Source: Paramesorhizobium endophyticum | GTDB taxonomy: Bacteria > Pseudomonadota > Alphaproteobacteria > Rhizobiales > Rhizobiaceae | Reading direction: 5' to 3' | Length of the DNA stretch: 64,000 nucleotides | NCBI RefSeq assembly: GCF_014640615.1 | Contig: NZ_BMHH01000004.1 | Span: forward strand, 272,008-336,007 | Shown: positions 42,268 through 52,491 of the stretch, in pieces | Numbering within the stretch: the stretch's first letter is position 1 | Layout: the number at the start of each line of letters is the position of its first letter | The notes under the pieces: model-generated | What the model was told of the DNA's origin: nothing | What the model saw: only the letters and a program-made list of their open reading frames with translations | Database searches by the model: none | Translations under genes and position numbers: made by a program

Positions 42268-44041
42268 GAGGTTTCTGCAGCGCTACAATGAGGAATTGGC
42301 TGCCCTGCGCCGCAAGGCCGCTCGTTTCGCCGACGCTTTTCCCAAGATCGCCGGGCGGCTGCGGCTGACCGCCGATGTCGCTGATGACCCGCAGGTGGAG
42401 CGAATGATCCAGAGCTTTGCCTATTCCGCCGCGCGCGTTAGGCAGAAGATCGATGACGAGTTTCCAGAACTGACCACCGAGCTTCTGGAAGCGCTCTATC
42501 CGCATTTCCTTGCGCCCCTGCCGTCGATGAGCATCGTCAGGTTCGAGCCGTCAGAGCAATTGGGGTCGGTGCAGAAAATTCCACGGCTGACCGAAATCTC
42601 CTCCGAGCCGGTTGCGGGCGAAACCTGCCGTTTCCGCACGACGCAGGATGTGGAGATCGCGCCGGTGCGGCTTGTGTCGGCGAAGCTTTCCGGCCAGCCC
42701 ATCGAAGCGCCCGTTTCGCCCTTCGCAGGGGCCGCCGGCTGCCTGCATCTCTCGCTACGGATGCTCGAGGGACGGCCATCCTTGCGCGACATCGGGCTGA
42801 AGCGGCTGCGGCTTTATCTTGCCGCGCCATGGCGACAGGCGACGCAATTATATGAGCTCTTATGCAATCATGGTCTCGGCATCGCGGTTGCGCGCCATGC
42901 CAGCGACATCGCGCCGAGATTTCTGGATCGCAGTAATCTTCGCCCCGCCGGCTTCGATCCGGAGGAGGCGATGCTCCCCTATCCGGCCGTCAGCTTCACC
43001 GGTTACAGGCTGCTGACGGAATTCTTCGCGCTTCCGCAAAAATTCCTGTTTATCGACCTCGACAACATCGAAGCTCTCGATGACGAGAGGCTGGAGATTT
43101 TCATCTATCTCAAGGAGACCGACCGTGAGCTGGAACGGTCGGTTTCGGCGCAGGATTTCGCGCTCCACGCCACGCCTATCATCAACCTCTACCGTCAAGC
43201 CTGCGAACCGCTGACGATCGACGGAACCCGCACGGAATACCGCCTGCTGCCGGATGCAAGGCGGCACCACACCAGGGAGATCTATTCCGTGGAGCGCGTC
43301 CTCCTTTCGGATGCGGACGGACGGGAACGCTTCTGCCAGCCCTTTTTCGGTCGCACGCAGACCCATGAGTCGACGCCCGTCTTCTGGCAGATCGCGCGGC
43401 ATTATGACGAGGACGACAAAACCACCGACGTCGATATCACCTTTGTCGACCGGGAACGCCGTCCCACGGACGCGGTCCAGATGACCGCGAGCGTCGATAC
43501 GCTCTGCACCAACAGGGATCTGGCGGAGAAACTTCCGTTCGGCGGCGGGCATCCTTATCTCAACATTGTTCCCGGCAATGACAGCGTGGCGGCAACGAAA
43601 GCCCTGATGCCGCCGACGCCGGTGATCCGCCGGGCGGAACATACCGAGCGGGAATGGCGCCTGATTTCGCACCTGCTGCTCAACCACGCTTCCCTGTCGG
43701 ACAAAGGCGGCGCGGCGCTAAAGGATATTCTCTCGCTTTACTCCGTGCGAGACACGCCGGAAACGCGGTTCTTCGTCGATTCCCTCCAGAGGGTGGAAAC
43801 GAAAAGCGCGACGGCGCGGATGAAGGGCGGAGCGGTCGTTCCGGGCACCGACGTCACCATCGAATTCGATCCGGGCCGCACCGACCATGCGAGCGCCTTT
43901 CTCTTCGGAAGCGTGCTCGACCATTTCCTGAGCCTTTATACCTCGATCAACAGTTTCACGCGCCTGACCGTGAAGCTGCGCGGGCAATCCCGCCCCGTTG
44001 CCAGCTGGCCGGCCCGCGCGGCTGCCCGCCCCCTGCTGTGA
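42260..44041 (+). CDS. tssF: T6SS baseplate protein TssF
   Basis: A 593-residue VasA/ImpG protein: FLQRYNEELAALRRKAARFADAFPKIAGRLRL, VERMIQSFAYSAARVRQKIDDEFPELTTELLEALYPHFLAPLPSM, PVSFTGYRLLTEFFALPQKFLFIDL, and ISHLLLNHASLSDKGGAALKDILSLY. It forms the wedge with TssG and TssK. Its start overlaps tssE by eight bases; tssG begins ten bases after it. Confidence 0.95.
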   Translation: MNERFLQRYNEELAALRRKAARFADAFPKIAGRLRLTADVADDPQVERMIQSFAYSAARVRQKIDDEFPELTTELLEALYPHFLAPLPSMSIVRFEPSEQLGSVQKIPRLTEISSEPVAGETCRFRTTQDVEIAPVRLVSAKLSGQPIEAPVSPFAGAAGCLHLSLRMLEGRPSLRDIGLKRLRLYLAAPWRQATQLYELLCNHGLGIAVARHASDIAPRFLDRSNLRPAGFDPEEAMLPYPAVSFTGYRLLTEFFALPQKFLFIDLDNIEALDDERLEIFIYLKETDRELERSVSAQDFALHATPIINLYRQACEPLTIDGTRTEYRLLPDARRHHTREIYSVERVLLSDADGRERFCQPFFGRTQTHESTPVFWQIARHYDEDDKTTDVDITFVDRERRPTDAVQMTASVDTLCTNRDLAEKLPFGGGHPYLNIVPGNDSVAATKALMPPTPVIRRAEHTEREWRLISHLLLNHASLSDKGGAALKDILSLYSVRDTPETRFFVDSLQRVETKSATARMKGGAVVPGTDVTIEFDPGRTDHASAFLFGSVLDHFLSLYTSINSFTRLTVKLRGQSRPVASWPARAAARPLL

Positions 44042-44051
44042 GGGCCGGATC

Positions 44052-45026
44052 ATGACGACGCAAGCCGGACTCATCGATCTCCTGGAACAGCAGCCCGACC
44101 GCTTCGACCCGGTCACGGCGCTGCGCGTCGTCGAACATTCCGGCATGGAGGTGCAAATCACGGCGTCCGTGGGTGTTTCCATCGGTGTGTTGCCGGTCAA
44201 TGGAGTGGAGAGAAAAGAGGACAGCATTCGAGTGCGCTCAATGCTCGCGACGCTTTCCGGCCCCACCGGCTCGCTGCCCCCCGTCTTCAACGAACTCGCC
44301 ATCCGGGAAACGCGCAACCGCTCGCGCGCTTTTTCCTCGTTCATCGACCTGTTCAATGCCCGGCTCGCAACGCTTTTCGCCGATGCGAGCGAAAAATACC
44401 GCTTCGGCCGGCTGCTGCGCTGGCGCAATCCCACGGAAAATACATTCGTCAAGGCGCTGCTCTCCCTGACCGGCTTCGGCACCGCGCGCCTCGCCGAGAA
44501 GGCCAAAGTCGACCGGGACATGCTGCTGCGCTACAGCGGGTTCCTGTCCTCGCGAACCCGCAACTGCGCCAATCTCGCCGCCATGCTCAATGATTTCAGC
44601 GGCCTGCCGGTAGAGATCGAGCAGTTTCGCGGGCGCTGGCTCACCGTCTCCAGCGACGAGCAAACCCGCCCTGGCCGCGCCAATAGCCGCCTTGGCATCG
44701 ACACCATGGCAGGAAGCGCCATTCTCGACCGTGCGAGCAGCTTCCGGGTCGTGATCGGGCCGGTCGGCTATGAGGATTACCTCTCTCTGCGCCCCGATGG
44801 GCGGCGGATCCGGGAACTCTACGCACTCACCCGGCTCTATGCGGGCGACGGGCTGGCGTTTGACTTTCAGGTCATTCTCAAGAAGGAGGCGATCCCCTGC
44901 TCCCAGCTCGGGAACGGTACGGTCCGCCTGGGATGGAACAGCTGGGCTCGCACTGCTCCTGCCGAAAGGGACAGCGGGGACGCCATCATCATTCCGGGAA
45001 CGGACATGCTGGAGGATCGCCCGTAA
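44052..45026 (+). CDS. tssG: T6SS baseplate protein TssG
   Basis: A 324-residue VasB/ImpH protein: QQPDRFDPVTALRVVEH, FSSFIDLFNARLATLFADASEKYRF, LLRYSGFLSSRTRNCANLAAMLNDFSGLPVEIEQFRGRWL, SRLGIDTMAGSAILDRASSFRVVIGPV. It completes the wedge with TssF. I chose the ATG at 44052 rather than the in-frame start at 43998, which lies inside tssF. Its TAA overlaps the ATG of fha. Confidence 0.95.
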   Translation: MTTQAGLIDLLEQQPDRFDPVTALRVVEHSGMEVQITASVGVSIGVLPVNGVERKEDSIRVRSMLATLSGPTGSLPPVFNELAIRETRNRSRAFSSFIDLFNARLATLFADASEKYRFGRLLRWRNPTENTFVKALLSLTGFGTARLAEKAKVDRDMLLRYSGFLSSRTRNCANLAAMLNDFSGLPVEIEQFRGRWLTVSSDEQTRPGRANSRLGIDTMAGSAILDRASSFRVVIGPVGYEDYLSLRPDGRRIRELYALTRLYAGDGLAFDFQVILKKEAIPCSQLGNGTVRLGWNSWARTAPAERDSGDAIIIPGTDMLEDRP

Positions 45027-46210
45027 TGCGATTGCGACTGAAACAGACAGAGGGACCCGTTCAGGCCGTGGCGGCAAGGGGCGACTGGTATCTGGAACGC
45101 GGCCGCCGCACCATCGGCCGGTCGAGCGCATGCGACTGGCAGATAGAGGACGATCGCCGCACCATATCGAAGCATCATTTCACCATCGAGCGGACGATGG
45201 ACGGCTTCGTTTTGCATGATGAGAGCGCCAACGGCACCAATGTCGACGGCAGGCTGGTGATGAGCGGCGAAAGCGCACGGCTCACGGATGGATCGCACAT
45301 CATCCTGGGGCGCTATGCCTTCGACGCCGTCATATCGGGGCTGGCGACCGAAACCATAAACGATCCCGATGCAGATCTGAGGCTCAGCGACGAAAACCTC
45401 ACCATTTCATCCATTCTCGCCAATGTGACCCCTGCTGGCATTGGCGGGCACGGCATATTGGGCAATGGCGGACAATCGAGCGATCTGCCGGGCCGCCGTC
45501 CGGACGGCAAGCGCAAGCAAATCCCCATAGGCTGGGAAGGCCCGCCAAAGGCAGAGGGGATAGGGTCTCTCCTGCCCGATGACTGGAACAAGGAGTCGGA
45601 GCTGAGCACGGCGCTCGAGCATCAGGAAGCCATTCGCAGCCACGCGCCGCGCATCCGTGCGAAGGCAGCTGCCGATGCCGGCCCATTGCCTCAGCCCGAA
45701 CCGCCCGTGTTGCCGGAAACTTCGCCCGCGTCCAGCGATCTATCGGTGATCGAGGTAGCCATCCGCCGGCTCGAGGCGGTGATGGGAGATGGCGAAGCGC
45801 TTCTCAACAGGCCGCCGCGCCAGCCCTCCGGGATAGGTCCCTACCCGCCCGACGAGGCTCAACTCGCCGCCCGGCTGGAAAACCTCACCGCCCGGCTGAT
45901 CGAGCATAACCAGATGCTCGAAAGGCTCCTGGAAGGATCGGCGGCTCTCTTCGATCCGGCGCTTGTCGAGGCGCGGGTCGATGCCGAGCCCAGCCGCTTT
46001 CCACGCCTCGCAGGGCCGCTTTCACGGCTTTCCGCCTCCGTTCCCTGGCTCTCGGCGCTGGCCTACTGGCAGACCTATAGCGCCCAGTTCACCGCCGATG
46101 GTCGCCGCGTCAGCGCTCGCGACCTGCTCCTGAGCGTCCTCAACGCGCCCGACGGCGAAACCCCGGCCCCCTCACGCAGCGAAAAGACGGATAAAACGGA
46201 TGAAATTTGA
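45026..46210 (+). CDS. fha: T6SS FHA-domain protein (Fha/TagH)
   Basis: A 394-residue protein with an N-terminal forkhead-associated domain, about residues 25-100 (RTIGRSSACDWQI, ISKHHFTIE, LHDESANGTNVDG): the GR, S..H and NGT phosphothreonine-binding set. A Pro-rich linker follows, and a C-terminal region (FPRLAGPLSRLSASVPWLSALAYWQTYSAQF) typical of type VI FHA proteins. It is the expected target of the PpkA/PppA phosphorylation switch; TagF represses through Fha in Agrobacterium. ATG at 45026 overlaps the tssG stop. Confidence 0.93.
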   Translation: MRLRLKQTEGPVQAVAARGDWYLERGRRTIGRSSACDWQIEDDRRTISKHHFTIERTMDGFVLHDESANGTNVDGRLVMSGESARLTDGSHIILGRYAFDAVISGLATETINDPDADLRLSDENLTISSILANVTPAGIGGHGILGNGGQSSDLPGRRPDGKRKQIPIGWEGPPKAEGIGSLLPDDWNKESELSTALEHQEAIRSHAPRIRAKAAADAGPLPQPEPPVLPETSPASSDLSVIEVAIRRLEAVMGDGEALLNRPPRQPSGIGPYPPDEAQLAARLENLTARLIEHNQMLERLLEGSAALFDPALVEARVDAEPSRFPRLAGPLSRLSASVPWLSALAYWQTYSAQFTADGRRVSARDLLLSVLNAPDGETPAPSRSEKTDKTDEI

Positions 46211-47537
46211 AAACAGGGTTGCGTGGAGCGAAGGCATGTTTCTTCGCGTGCAGCACTTCCAGCAGGCGGATCGCTGGACGGAGCGTCTCGTTCGCACGAC
46301 CAGCGACATGCTCTGCCCCTATCCCTGGGGCGTTGCCGAGATCAATATCGACCGCAGCGCGCTGGCAATAGGCCAGTTCGCTCTGACCACCGTGCGCGGC
46401 ATTCTGCCGGATGGCACGCCCTTTGAAGCTCCCGTCGATACCGACCTGCCCCCGCCCCTGAAACTGGAGGAGCAGGTTCACAATGCCATCGTCTATCTCG
46501 CCTTGCCCGTCCGCCAGCCCGGCAAGGCCGAATTCACCATAGACGGCAATCAAACCGCCAAGGTGCGTTTTGTCGCCTCGCCCTATGAAGCGCCGGATGC
46601 CAATATCGACACGGACTTCCTCGCGCCCATCGACGTAGGACGCCCGAATTTCCGCCTGCTCAAAAGCGGTGACGAACTGGCTGGTTATGCGCTCATCGGC
46701 GTCGCCAGGATCATCGAGGTCCGCTCGGACAAGGCCGTGGTGCTCGACGGCGATTACATCGCGCCGTCCTTAAATTGCGCGGCGGAGCCACGGCTCAAGG
46801 AACTCCTGACCGAACTGCTTGGCATCGTCCGCCATCGCGCCGAGGCAATCGCAACCCGCATTGGGGACCCGACCGTCCGCGGGACCGCCGAGATTGGCGA
46901 CTATTTCCTGCTCCACATTCTGAACCGCGCCGAGCCGCTTCTCGCCCATCTGGCAGCAAATGCCACCCGTATCCACCCCATCGTCTTCTACGAACATTGC
47001 ATTCAGCTGGCCGGCGAGCTTTCCACCTTCACGACGGAAAGAAAGCGGGCAAGCGAATTCCCACCCTACCGGCATGACGACCTGAAGGCGACGTTCGGTG
47101 CCGTTTTCGACGATCTGCGCACGTCGCTTTCCGTCGTGCTCGAACAGTCAGCCGTGCCGATCGAGCTTGCGGAACGGCGGCATGGCGTGCGCGTGGGAAT
47201 GATCAACGACCGGTCGCTGCTCAAGGATGCAGGCTTCGTCCTCGCGGTTCGGGCGGAAATGCCTGCCGAGGAGATCCGGCGCAAGCTGCCCGCGCAAATC
47301 AAGGTAGGGCCGGTCGAGCGCATCGCCGAGCTGGTCAACGTAGCCTTGCCGGGCATCCCTGTCCGCCCCTTGCCGGTGCTTCCCCGCCAGCTCCCCTATC
47401 GTGCGGGCACGGTCTATTTCGAACTCGATACCCAAAACCCGATCTGGAACCAGCTCGGAACGTCCAGCGCCATCGCGCTTCATCTCGCCGGTGACTTCCC
47501 GAACATTGAAATGGAACTGTGGGCCCTGCGCGAATGA
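46200..47537 (+). CDS. tssK: T6SS baseplate-membrane connector TssK
   Basis: A 445-residue ImpJ/VasE protein: VAWSEGMFLRVQHFQQADRW, RSALAIGQFALTTVRGILPDGTPFEAP, LNRAEPLLAHLAANATRIHPIVFYEHCIQLAGELSTF, and LPYRAGTVYFELDTQNPIWNQLGTSSAIALHLAGDFPN. TssK links the baseplate wedge to TssL/TssM. It overlaps fha by 11 bases and tssL by four. Confidence 0.97.
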   Translation: MKFENRVAWSEGMFLRVQHFQQADRWTERLVRTTSDMLCPYPWGVAEINIDRSALAIGQFALTTVRGILPDGTPFEAPVDTDLPPPLKLEEQVHNAIVYLALPVRQPGKAEFTIDGNQTAKVRFVASPYEAPDANIDTDFLAPIDVGRPNFRLLKSGDELAGYALIGVARIIEVRSDKAVVLDGDYIAPSLNCAAEPRLKELLTELLGIVRHRAEAIATRIGDPTVRGTAEIGDYFLLHILNRAEPLLAHLAANATRIHPIVFYEHCIQLAGELSTFTTERKRASEFPPYRHDDLKATFGAVFDDLRTSLSVVLEQSAVPIELAERRHGVRVGMINDRSLLKDAGFVLAVRAEMPAEEIRRKLPAQIKVGPVERIAELVNVALPGIPVRPLPVLPRQLPYRAGTVYFELDTQNPIWNQLGTSSAIALHLAGDFPNIEMELWALRE

Positions 47538-49036
47538 TCAAGGAAACGCCTGAACCCTGGGAAAACCTGCCCACCATCGTCGAAGTCAACGATGACGTGC
47601 GCAAGAACGAACAGACGGCCAAGAGATTGACCGGGCTGATCGACGACATTGCGATACCCTCCCCCTCCGGCGGACAGGTCTCGCCGGGCGGCTGGTCGGT
47701 GGAAAAGCTCGTGCGCTCCTTCCGCCTCGGCAGCGACAAGATACCGACCGTTGTCGCCTCCGCCGCGCCATTGATCAATCTGGCGCATGCGCTTCGCCAA
47801 TCCGGCGAACAGCCTGATATCGCCGAGTTGCGGCAGGTAACCATCGACGCGGTGGCCCGCTATGAGCGCGACCTTGCCGCGGCGCGCATCAGTCCGGAAC
47901 GGGCGCGCGCCGCCCATTACGTCATCTGCGCCACCATCGACGACGTGGTGCTGAGCAAGCCATGGGGCGTGCGCGCCGGATGGGCGCAATCGGGCCTTGT
48001 GTCGACATTCCACATGGATGTCACCGGTGGCGACCGCGTTTTTGAGCTTCTGGATTATTTCCAGCAAAGCCCCGGCGCAAACAAGGATCTGCTGCTGCTG
48101 ATCTATCTGTGCCTGTCCCTCGCCTTCGAGGGGCGTACTCGCGTTTCGGCGCGCGGACCGATGGAATTGAGCCGTATCCGCGACGGTCTTTATAAAACGC
48201 TTCTTGGGCAATACGGCGTTTTCGAGCGCGAGCTTTCCCCGCATTGGCGCGGCGTGTCGGCCCGCCACAAGCCCCTTCGCACGACCGCCCTCCTGTGGAC
48301 GCTTCTTTCGCTGCTCGCCTTGGTGCTGGCGCTCGGCTATCTGTTCTTCACGCTCTCGCTCAATCGCGCATCGGACAATACGTTCGAACGTCTCACCGGC
48401 TTGCCGCCGAGAGAGCCGGCAAGCCTCGCCGCGGCGCCGAAACCGGAGCCGGAAACGCCCGCCAGCCCTCCCGCCCAGCAGGAAATGCCGCCAGAGCCGG
48501 TGGCGGCAAAACCGAGCCGCCTCGACAATCTCCTCGCCTTCCTCCAGCCGGAGGTCGAGAAGAAACTGGTGAGCCTTGCCGACTCCAATGGCAGGCTGCT
48601 GGTCCGGATCAACAATTCCGGCCTGTTCGCCACCGGCAGCGCCGAGGTCAGCCCGCAGTTCCAGGATTTGCTCCAGCGCATCGGCGGCGCACTCGCCGCG
48701 GAAAAATTCCGCGCGGTGGTGATCGGCTATACGGACAATGTTCCCATCCGTACCGTCCAGTTCCCCTCGAACTGGCATCTGTCCGCCGCGCGCGCCAAGG
48801 CCGTCGGCGATATTCTTTCCGCCTTTACCGGGCCAGAAGCCATCCTGACGGAAGGCCGCGCGGATTCAAATCCGCTCGCCCCCAACACCACGCCCGAAGG
48901 ACGCGAGATGAACCGGCGCACGGAGATACTGGTTTTGACCGATCCGGGAGAGAGACTTGACGCGGCGGGGATTTCACCCGCACAGCCAGCGCCTTTCCAG
49001 GAGAACGGATCATCTGCGGAGGGAGTTCATCCGTGA
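47534..49036 (+). CDS. tssL: T6SS membrane protein TssL with C-terminal OmpA-like domain
   Basis: A 500-residue DotU-type protein. The cytoplasmic domain has NLAHALRQSGEQPD, RAAHYVICATIDDVVLSKPWG and LIYLCLSLAFEGRTRVSARGP. One membrane helix (TTALLWTLLSLLALVLALGYLFFTL) is followed by a Pro-rich linker and an OmpA/peptidoglycan-binding-like domain (VVIGYTDNVPIRTVQFPSNWHLSAARAKAV, LTEGRADSNPLAPNTTPEGREMNRRTEILV). This extended TssL may help anchor the complex where TssJ is lacking, as in Agrobacterium. Start ATG 47534 overlaps the tssK stop. Confidence 0.95.
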   Translation: MIKETPEPWENLPTIVEVNDDVRKNEQTAKRLTGLIDDIAIPSPSGGQVSPGGWSVEKLVRSFRLGSDKIPTVVASAAPLINLAHALRQSGEQPDIAELRQVTIDAVARYERDLAAARISPERARAAHYVICATIDDVVLSKPWGVRAGWAQSGLVSTFHMDVTGGDRVFELLDYFQQSPGANKDLLLLIYLCLSLAFEGRTRVSARGPMELSRIRDGLYKTLLGQYGVFERELSPHWRGVSARHKPLRTTALLWTLLSLLALVLALGYLFFTLSLNRASDNTFERLTGLPPREPASLAAAPKPEPETPASPPAQQEMPPEPVAAKPSRLDNLLAFLQPEVEKKLVSLADSNGRLLVRINNSGLFATGSAEVSPQFQDLLQRIGGALAAEKFRAVVIGYTDNVPIRTVQFPSNWHLSAARAKAVGDILSAFTGPEAILTEGRADSNPLAPNTTPEGREMNRRTEILVLTDPGERLDAAGISPAQPAPFQENGSSAEGVHP

Positions 49037-52000
49037 ACCCGCTCAGTCTTTTCTACACACTGCGTTCTTACGTCGATTCCTATGCTGGCCTGCTGGGACG
49101 GCGGTTTCTGTCCTTCATCTGGCTCGCAGCGCTCTGCATTGTCGTCTGGTTCTATGGCTATCTGATCGGCTATGGCACGTTCAAGCCGCTGGAAAGCGCG
49201 ACAAACCGCCTGATCGTCATCGGCATCGCCGTCATTGCGTGGGCGATCTATATCGCCGTCAGCATGTACCGGGCGCGCGGGCGCGACAAGGCGCTTGCGG
49301 ACGATCTGGAGAGCGATGTCGAGGCGGGAAAGTCCACCGAAGTGGACGAGATCCGCGCGCGCCTCAAGGAAGCTCTCGGGCTCCTGCGCAAGGTAAGCCG
49401 GAAACGGTTCGGCTATATCTACGAACTGCCCTGGTATGTGATTTTCGGCGCGCCCGGCTCGGGAAAAACCACGGCCTTGTCCAATTCGGGCCTGAAATTC
49501 CCGCTCGGGGATGCAATGGGCGCCAACGCGGTGTCGGGCATCGGCGGCACCCGAAATTGCAATTGGTGGTTTGCCGAAGAAGCCATCCTGATCGACACGG
49601 CAGGACGCTACACGACCCAGGACGATATCAACGGAACGGCGAAGGCCGGTTGGGAAGGCTTCCTCAACCTTATCCGGAAGCATCGCCGTTCCCAGCCTGT
49701 CAACGGTGCGCTCGTCACTCTATCGATCGCCGACCTGATGCAGCGCGATCCCGATGCGATGCGGGAGGAACTGCGCGCCGTGCGCCAGCGCCTGAGCGAG
49801 TTGGACAGCCTGCTGGATGCCCGGATCCCGGTCTACATCCTGCTGACCAAGGCCGATCTGCTGACAGGCTTCATCGACTTCTTCGACGGCTTTTCCCGTT
49901 CCGACCGGGAACAGGTCTGGGGCATGACCTTCCCGCTCAATGAAAGCCAGAATCCCTCGGGCAAGATGCCGGATCGCTTCCTGGAGGAATATGCGCTGCT
50001 GCAGGAGCGTGTCGACGCGATGTTGCTGGAGCGCCTGCAGCAGGAACCCGACATCGAGACACGCGGCCGCATTTTCCGCTTTCCGGCGGAACTGGCTGCC
50101 TTGCGCGACCGGCTGCGCGAAGCCGTCGAGGAATTAAGTTCCGGGTCGCAATTCATGGAGCCGCCCTTCATCCGGGGCATCTATCTGGCCTCGGGTACTC
50201 AATCATCCACGCAAGCGGTCCGGGAGCGGCGCAGCTATTTCCTGCCAAGACTGTTCCGCGACGTCATTTTCGAGGAGGCCGCGCTCGTCTCGCATGACAA
50301 GCGGCTTTCTCGCCGCCAGCGCATCATCCGGAACGGCGCGCTTGCCACTGCCGGCGCGGTGCTCGCCATCGTGCTGGTGGGATGGATCGGCGCCTATTTC
50401 CAGAACAAGCGCGCCATCGCCGAGGCAGAGGACCGGATCGACAATTACGAACGGCTCGCTCAGGGCATTCCTGTCACCAATGTGAACGACACCGATTTCC
50501 TCCGGGTGCTGCCGGCGCTGGATAGCTTGCGCAACGTTACGGCAGCTTTCGATGAGGAAAGACCCCTGATCGGAAGCTTCGGCCTCAGCCAGGAGTCGAA
50601 GCTCGCGGGCCGGCAGCAGATCGCCTACCGCAACGCTCTCAACGGCCTGCTTCTCCCCCGCCTTCTCGTCCACCTGCAGCGCACGCTCGATAATGGCGGC
50701 GACGTCAATTCCACATTCGACGCGCTCAAGCTCTACGGCATGCTGGGCGGGCTCGGGCCTGTGGACCGCGATTTCGTCGCCGTTCAGGCGGAGGATATGT
50801 TCGCCAGGCTCTATCCCGGCGATACGCGCGCCAGCATACGCCAGTCGCTGGCGGAGCATGTCGAAAACCTCGCTTCCGGCGTCATCGACCCGATCAATCT
50901 GGACGATGCACGCATTGCGGCGGCGCGCGAAAAAATCCGCGACGTGAGCATCGCCGCCCGAGCCTTCAATATTCTCGTGAACCGGCGCGATGCGCGGAAG
51001 CTGCCTTCCTGGCTGCCTGCGGAGCCGCTCGGCCCACTCGGCGAACAGGCATTCGAGCGCAAGTCTGGAAGCTCGTGGCGGGATGGCATTCCCGGCATCT
51101 ACACGCAGCAGGGCTACCATCAGGTCGTGCTTCCCTATGCCGCCGACGCCGTGCAGGAAGCGCTCAACGAGGGTTGGGTGCGCGGCGGGGCGGCCGCGTC
51201 TGGCGATGCCCAGGCGGTCGATGTGGTCTCCAACTCGGTCCTCCAGCAATATTACGACGCCTTCCGCAAGCGCTGGCAGGACATGCTGACGGATATCCGG
51301 ACACGCAGGCCCCAGAGCCTCGGCGACGCCGCCGAAATCGCCCGTGTGCTGGCCAATCGGCCAAGCCCGGTCGAGAGCATCGCCCGTTCCATCGCGGTGG
51401 CGACGGATTTGCACGGCACGATGGCGGGGCAAGGCGTATCGGAAGCCGCGGCCCGCACGCTCGCCATAGCCGGCGCGCCGGAAATTCCGAGTTTTTACGA
51501 AGAATTGCGCGCCGCGCTGAAAACGCCAGACCAGGCATCGACACAGGAGGACAGCGCGCAGGAAACGCCGGGCTCGCAGATCGTCGGACTCACCCCGCTC
51601 ATGCAGGCCCTTTACGGGCAATTGTCGAGAGCCGCCACCTCGACGGCGGAGGTCGCACGGGTGTTCGATGTCGATAGCCAGCTCAACCAGGCCAATCAGG
51701 CGCTGATCAAGGAGGCGCGGCAATTGCCCGCCCCGCTCGACAGCTGGATTGCGGGCATGACCGCCGACATCAGCACGCTTGTCGTCGATACCGCCCGCGC
51801 CAATATCCGGGACCAATGGTCGGCCAACAACAGGCAGTTTTGCGCCAGCATCGTCGAAGGCCGCTATCCCTTCGACCGCAGTTCGCAGAGGGATGTCGCC
51901 ATGAGCGACTTCGTCCGGCTGTTCGGCCCATCCGGCATTCTCCAGACCTTCTTCAAGGAGCGCGTCGAGCCTTTTGTCGACACCGGCACCTCGCCCTGGC

Positions 52001-52491
52001 GCTGGCGCGGCACCTTCGGAGCGGATGGCCAGCAGAGCCAAGCAATCGCCCAGTTCGAGAATGCGGACAGGATACGCCGGGCCTTCTTCCCCGCCGGGGC
52101 GGAAAAGCCGAGCATAAACATCAATATCCGTCCCGTGTCGCTCAGCCCCTCCGCCAATGCCGTGATGCTGGAAATCGAAGGCGAGCGCGTGGTCTATTTT
52201 CATGGGCCGATACAGGCGAAATCCGTTGCCTGGCCGTCGGAGCAAAGCGCCAACCTATCAAGGGTGGCATTCCAGCCCGGCGGGTGGCAGCAGGCGCTCA
52301 CCGTCAATGGAGACTGGTCGCCCTTCCGCCTGTTCGATCAGGCGACACTTACCCGCGAGGATGGCGACAGCTTCCGGGCGCGTTTCGCCAACGGGCAGTT
52401 CGAGGCGGAATTCGATGTGCAGTTCGGCTCTGTCATGAACCCGTTCCGGCTCAAGGCGCTGAGCGATTTTTCCTGTCCGGAGCAATTCTGA
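49033..52491 (+). CDS. tssM: T6SS inner-membrane protein TssM (IcmF)
   Basis: A 1152-residue IcmF protein. Two N-terminal membrane helices (FLSFIWLAALCIVVWFYGYLIGYG; LIVIGIAVIAWAIYIAVSMY) precede a cytoplasmic NTPase with Walker A GAPGSGKTTALSNSG around residues 139-147 and GIGGTRNCNWWF. A third helix (LATAGAVLAIVLVGWIGAYF) leads to the large periplasmic part, which ends with the IcmF C-terminal ALTVNGDWSPFRLFDQ. The Walker A is intact, unlike many TssM. GTG start at 49033 overlaps the tssL stop; the stop overlaps the next ATG. Confidence 0.96.
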   Translation: MNPLSLFYTLRSYVDSYAGLLGRRFLSFIWLAALCIVVWFYGYLIGYGTFKPLESATNRLIVIGIAVIAWAIYIAVSMYRARGRDKALADDLESDVEAGKSTEVDEIRARLKEALGLLRKVSRKRFGYIYELPWYVIFGAPGSGKTTALSNSGLKFPLGDAMGANAVSGIGGTRNCNWWFAEEAILIDTAGRYTTQDDINGTAKAGWEGFLNLIRKHRRSQPVNGALVTLSIADLMQRDPDAMREELRAVRQRLSELDSLLDARIPVYILLTKADLLTGFIDFFDGFSRSDREQVWGMTFPLNESQNPSGKMPDRFLEEYALLQERVDAMLLERLQQEPDIETRGRIFRFPAELAALRDRLREAVEELSSGSQFMEPPFIRGIYLASGTQSSTQAVRERRSYFLPRLFRDVIFEEAALVSHDKRLSRRQRIIRNGALATAGAVLAIVLVGWIGAYFQNKRAIAEAEDRIDNYERLAQGIPVTNVNDTDFLRVLPALDSLRNVTAAFDEERPLIGSFGLSQESKLAGRQQIAYRNALNGLLLPRLLVHLQRTLDNGGDVNSTFDALKLYGMLGGLGPVDRDFVAVQAEDMFARLYPGDTRASIRQSLAEHVENLASGVIDPINLDDARIAAAREKIRDVSIAARAFNILVNRRDARKLPSWLPAEPLGPLGEQAFERKSGSSWRDGIPGIYTQQGYHQVVLPYAADAVQEALNEGWVRGGAAASGDAQAVDVVSNSVLQQYYDAFRKRWQDMLTDIRTRRPQSLGDAAEIARVLANRPSPVESIARSIAVATDLHGTMAGQGVSEAAARTLAIAGAPEIPSFYEELRAALKTPDQASTQEDSAQETPGSQIVGLTPLMQALYGQLSRAATSTAEVARVFDVDSQLNQANQALIKEARQLPAPLDSWIAGMTADISTLVVDTARANIRDQWSANNRQFCASIVEGRYPFDRSSQRDVAMSDFVRLFGPSGILQTFFKERVEPFVDTGTSPWRWRGTFGADGQQSQAIAQFENADRIRRAFFPAGAEKPSININIRPVSLSPSANAVMLEIEGERVVYFHGPIQAKSVAWPSEQSANLSRVAFQPGGWQQALTVNGDWSPFRLFDQATLTREDGDSFRARFANGQFEAEFDVQFGSVMNPFRLKALSDFSCPEQF

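Noticed and set aside
50203..52245. 680-codon minus-strand frame opposite tssM
   Set aside because: Shadow of the GC-rich tssM coding sequence.
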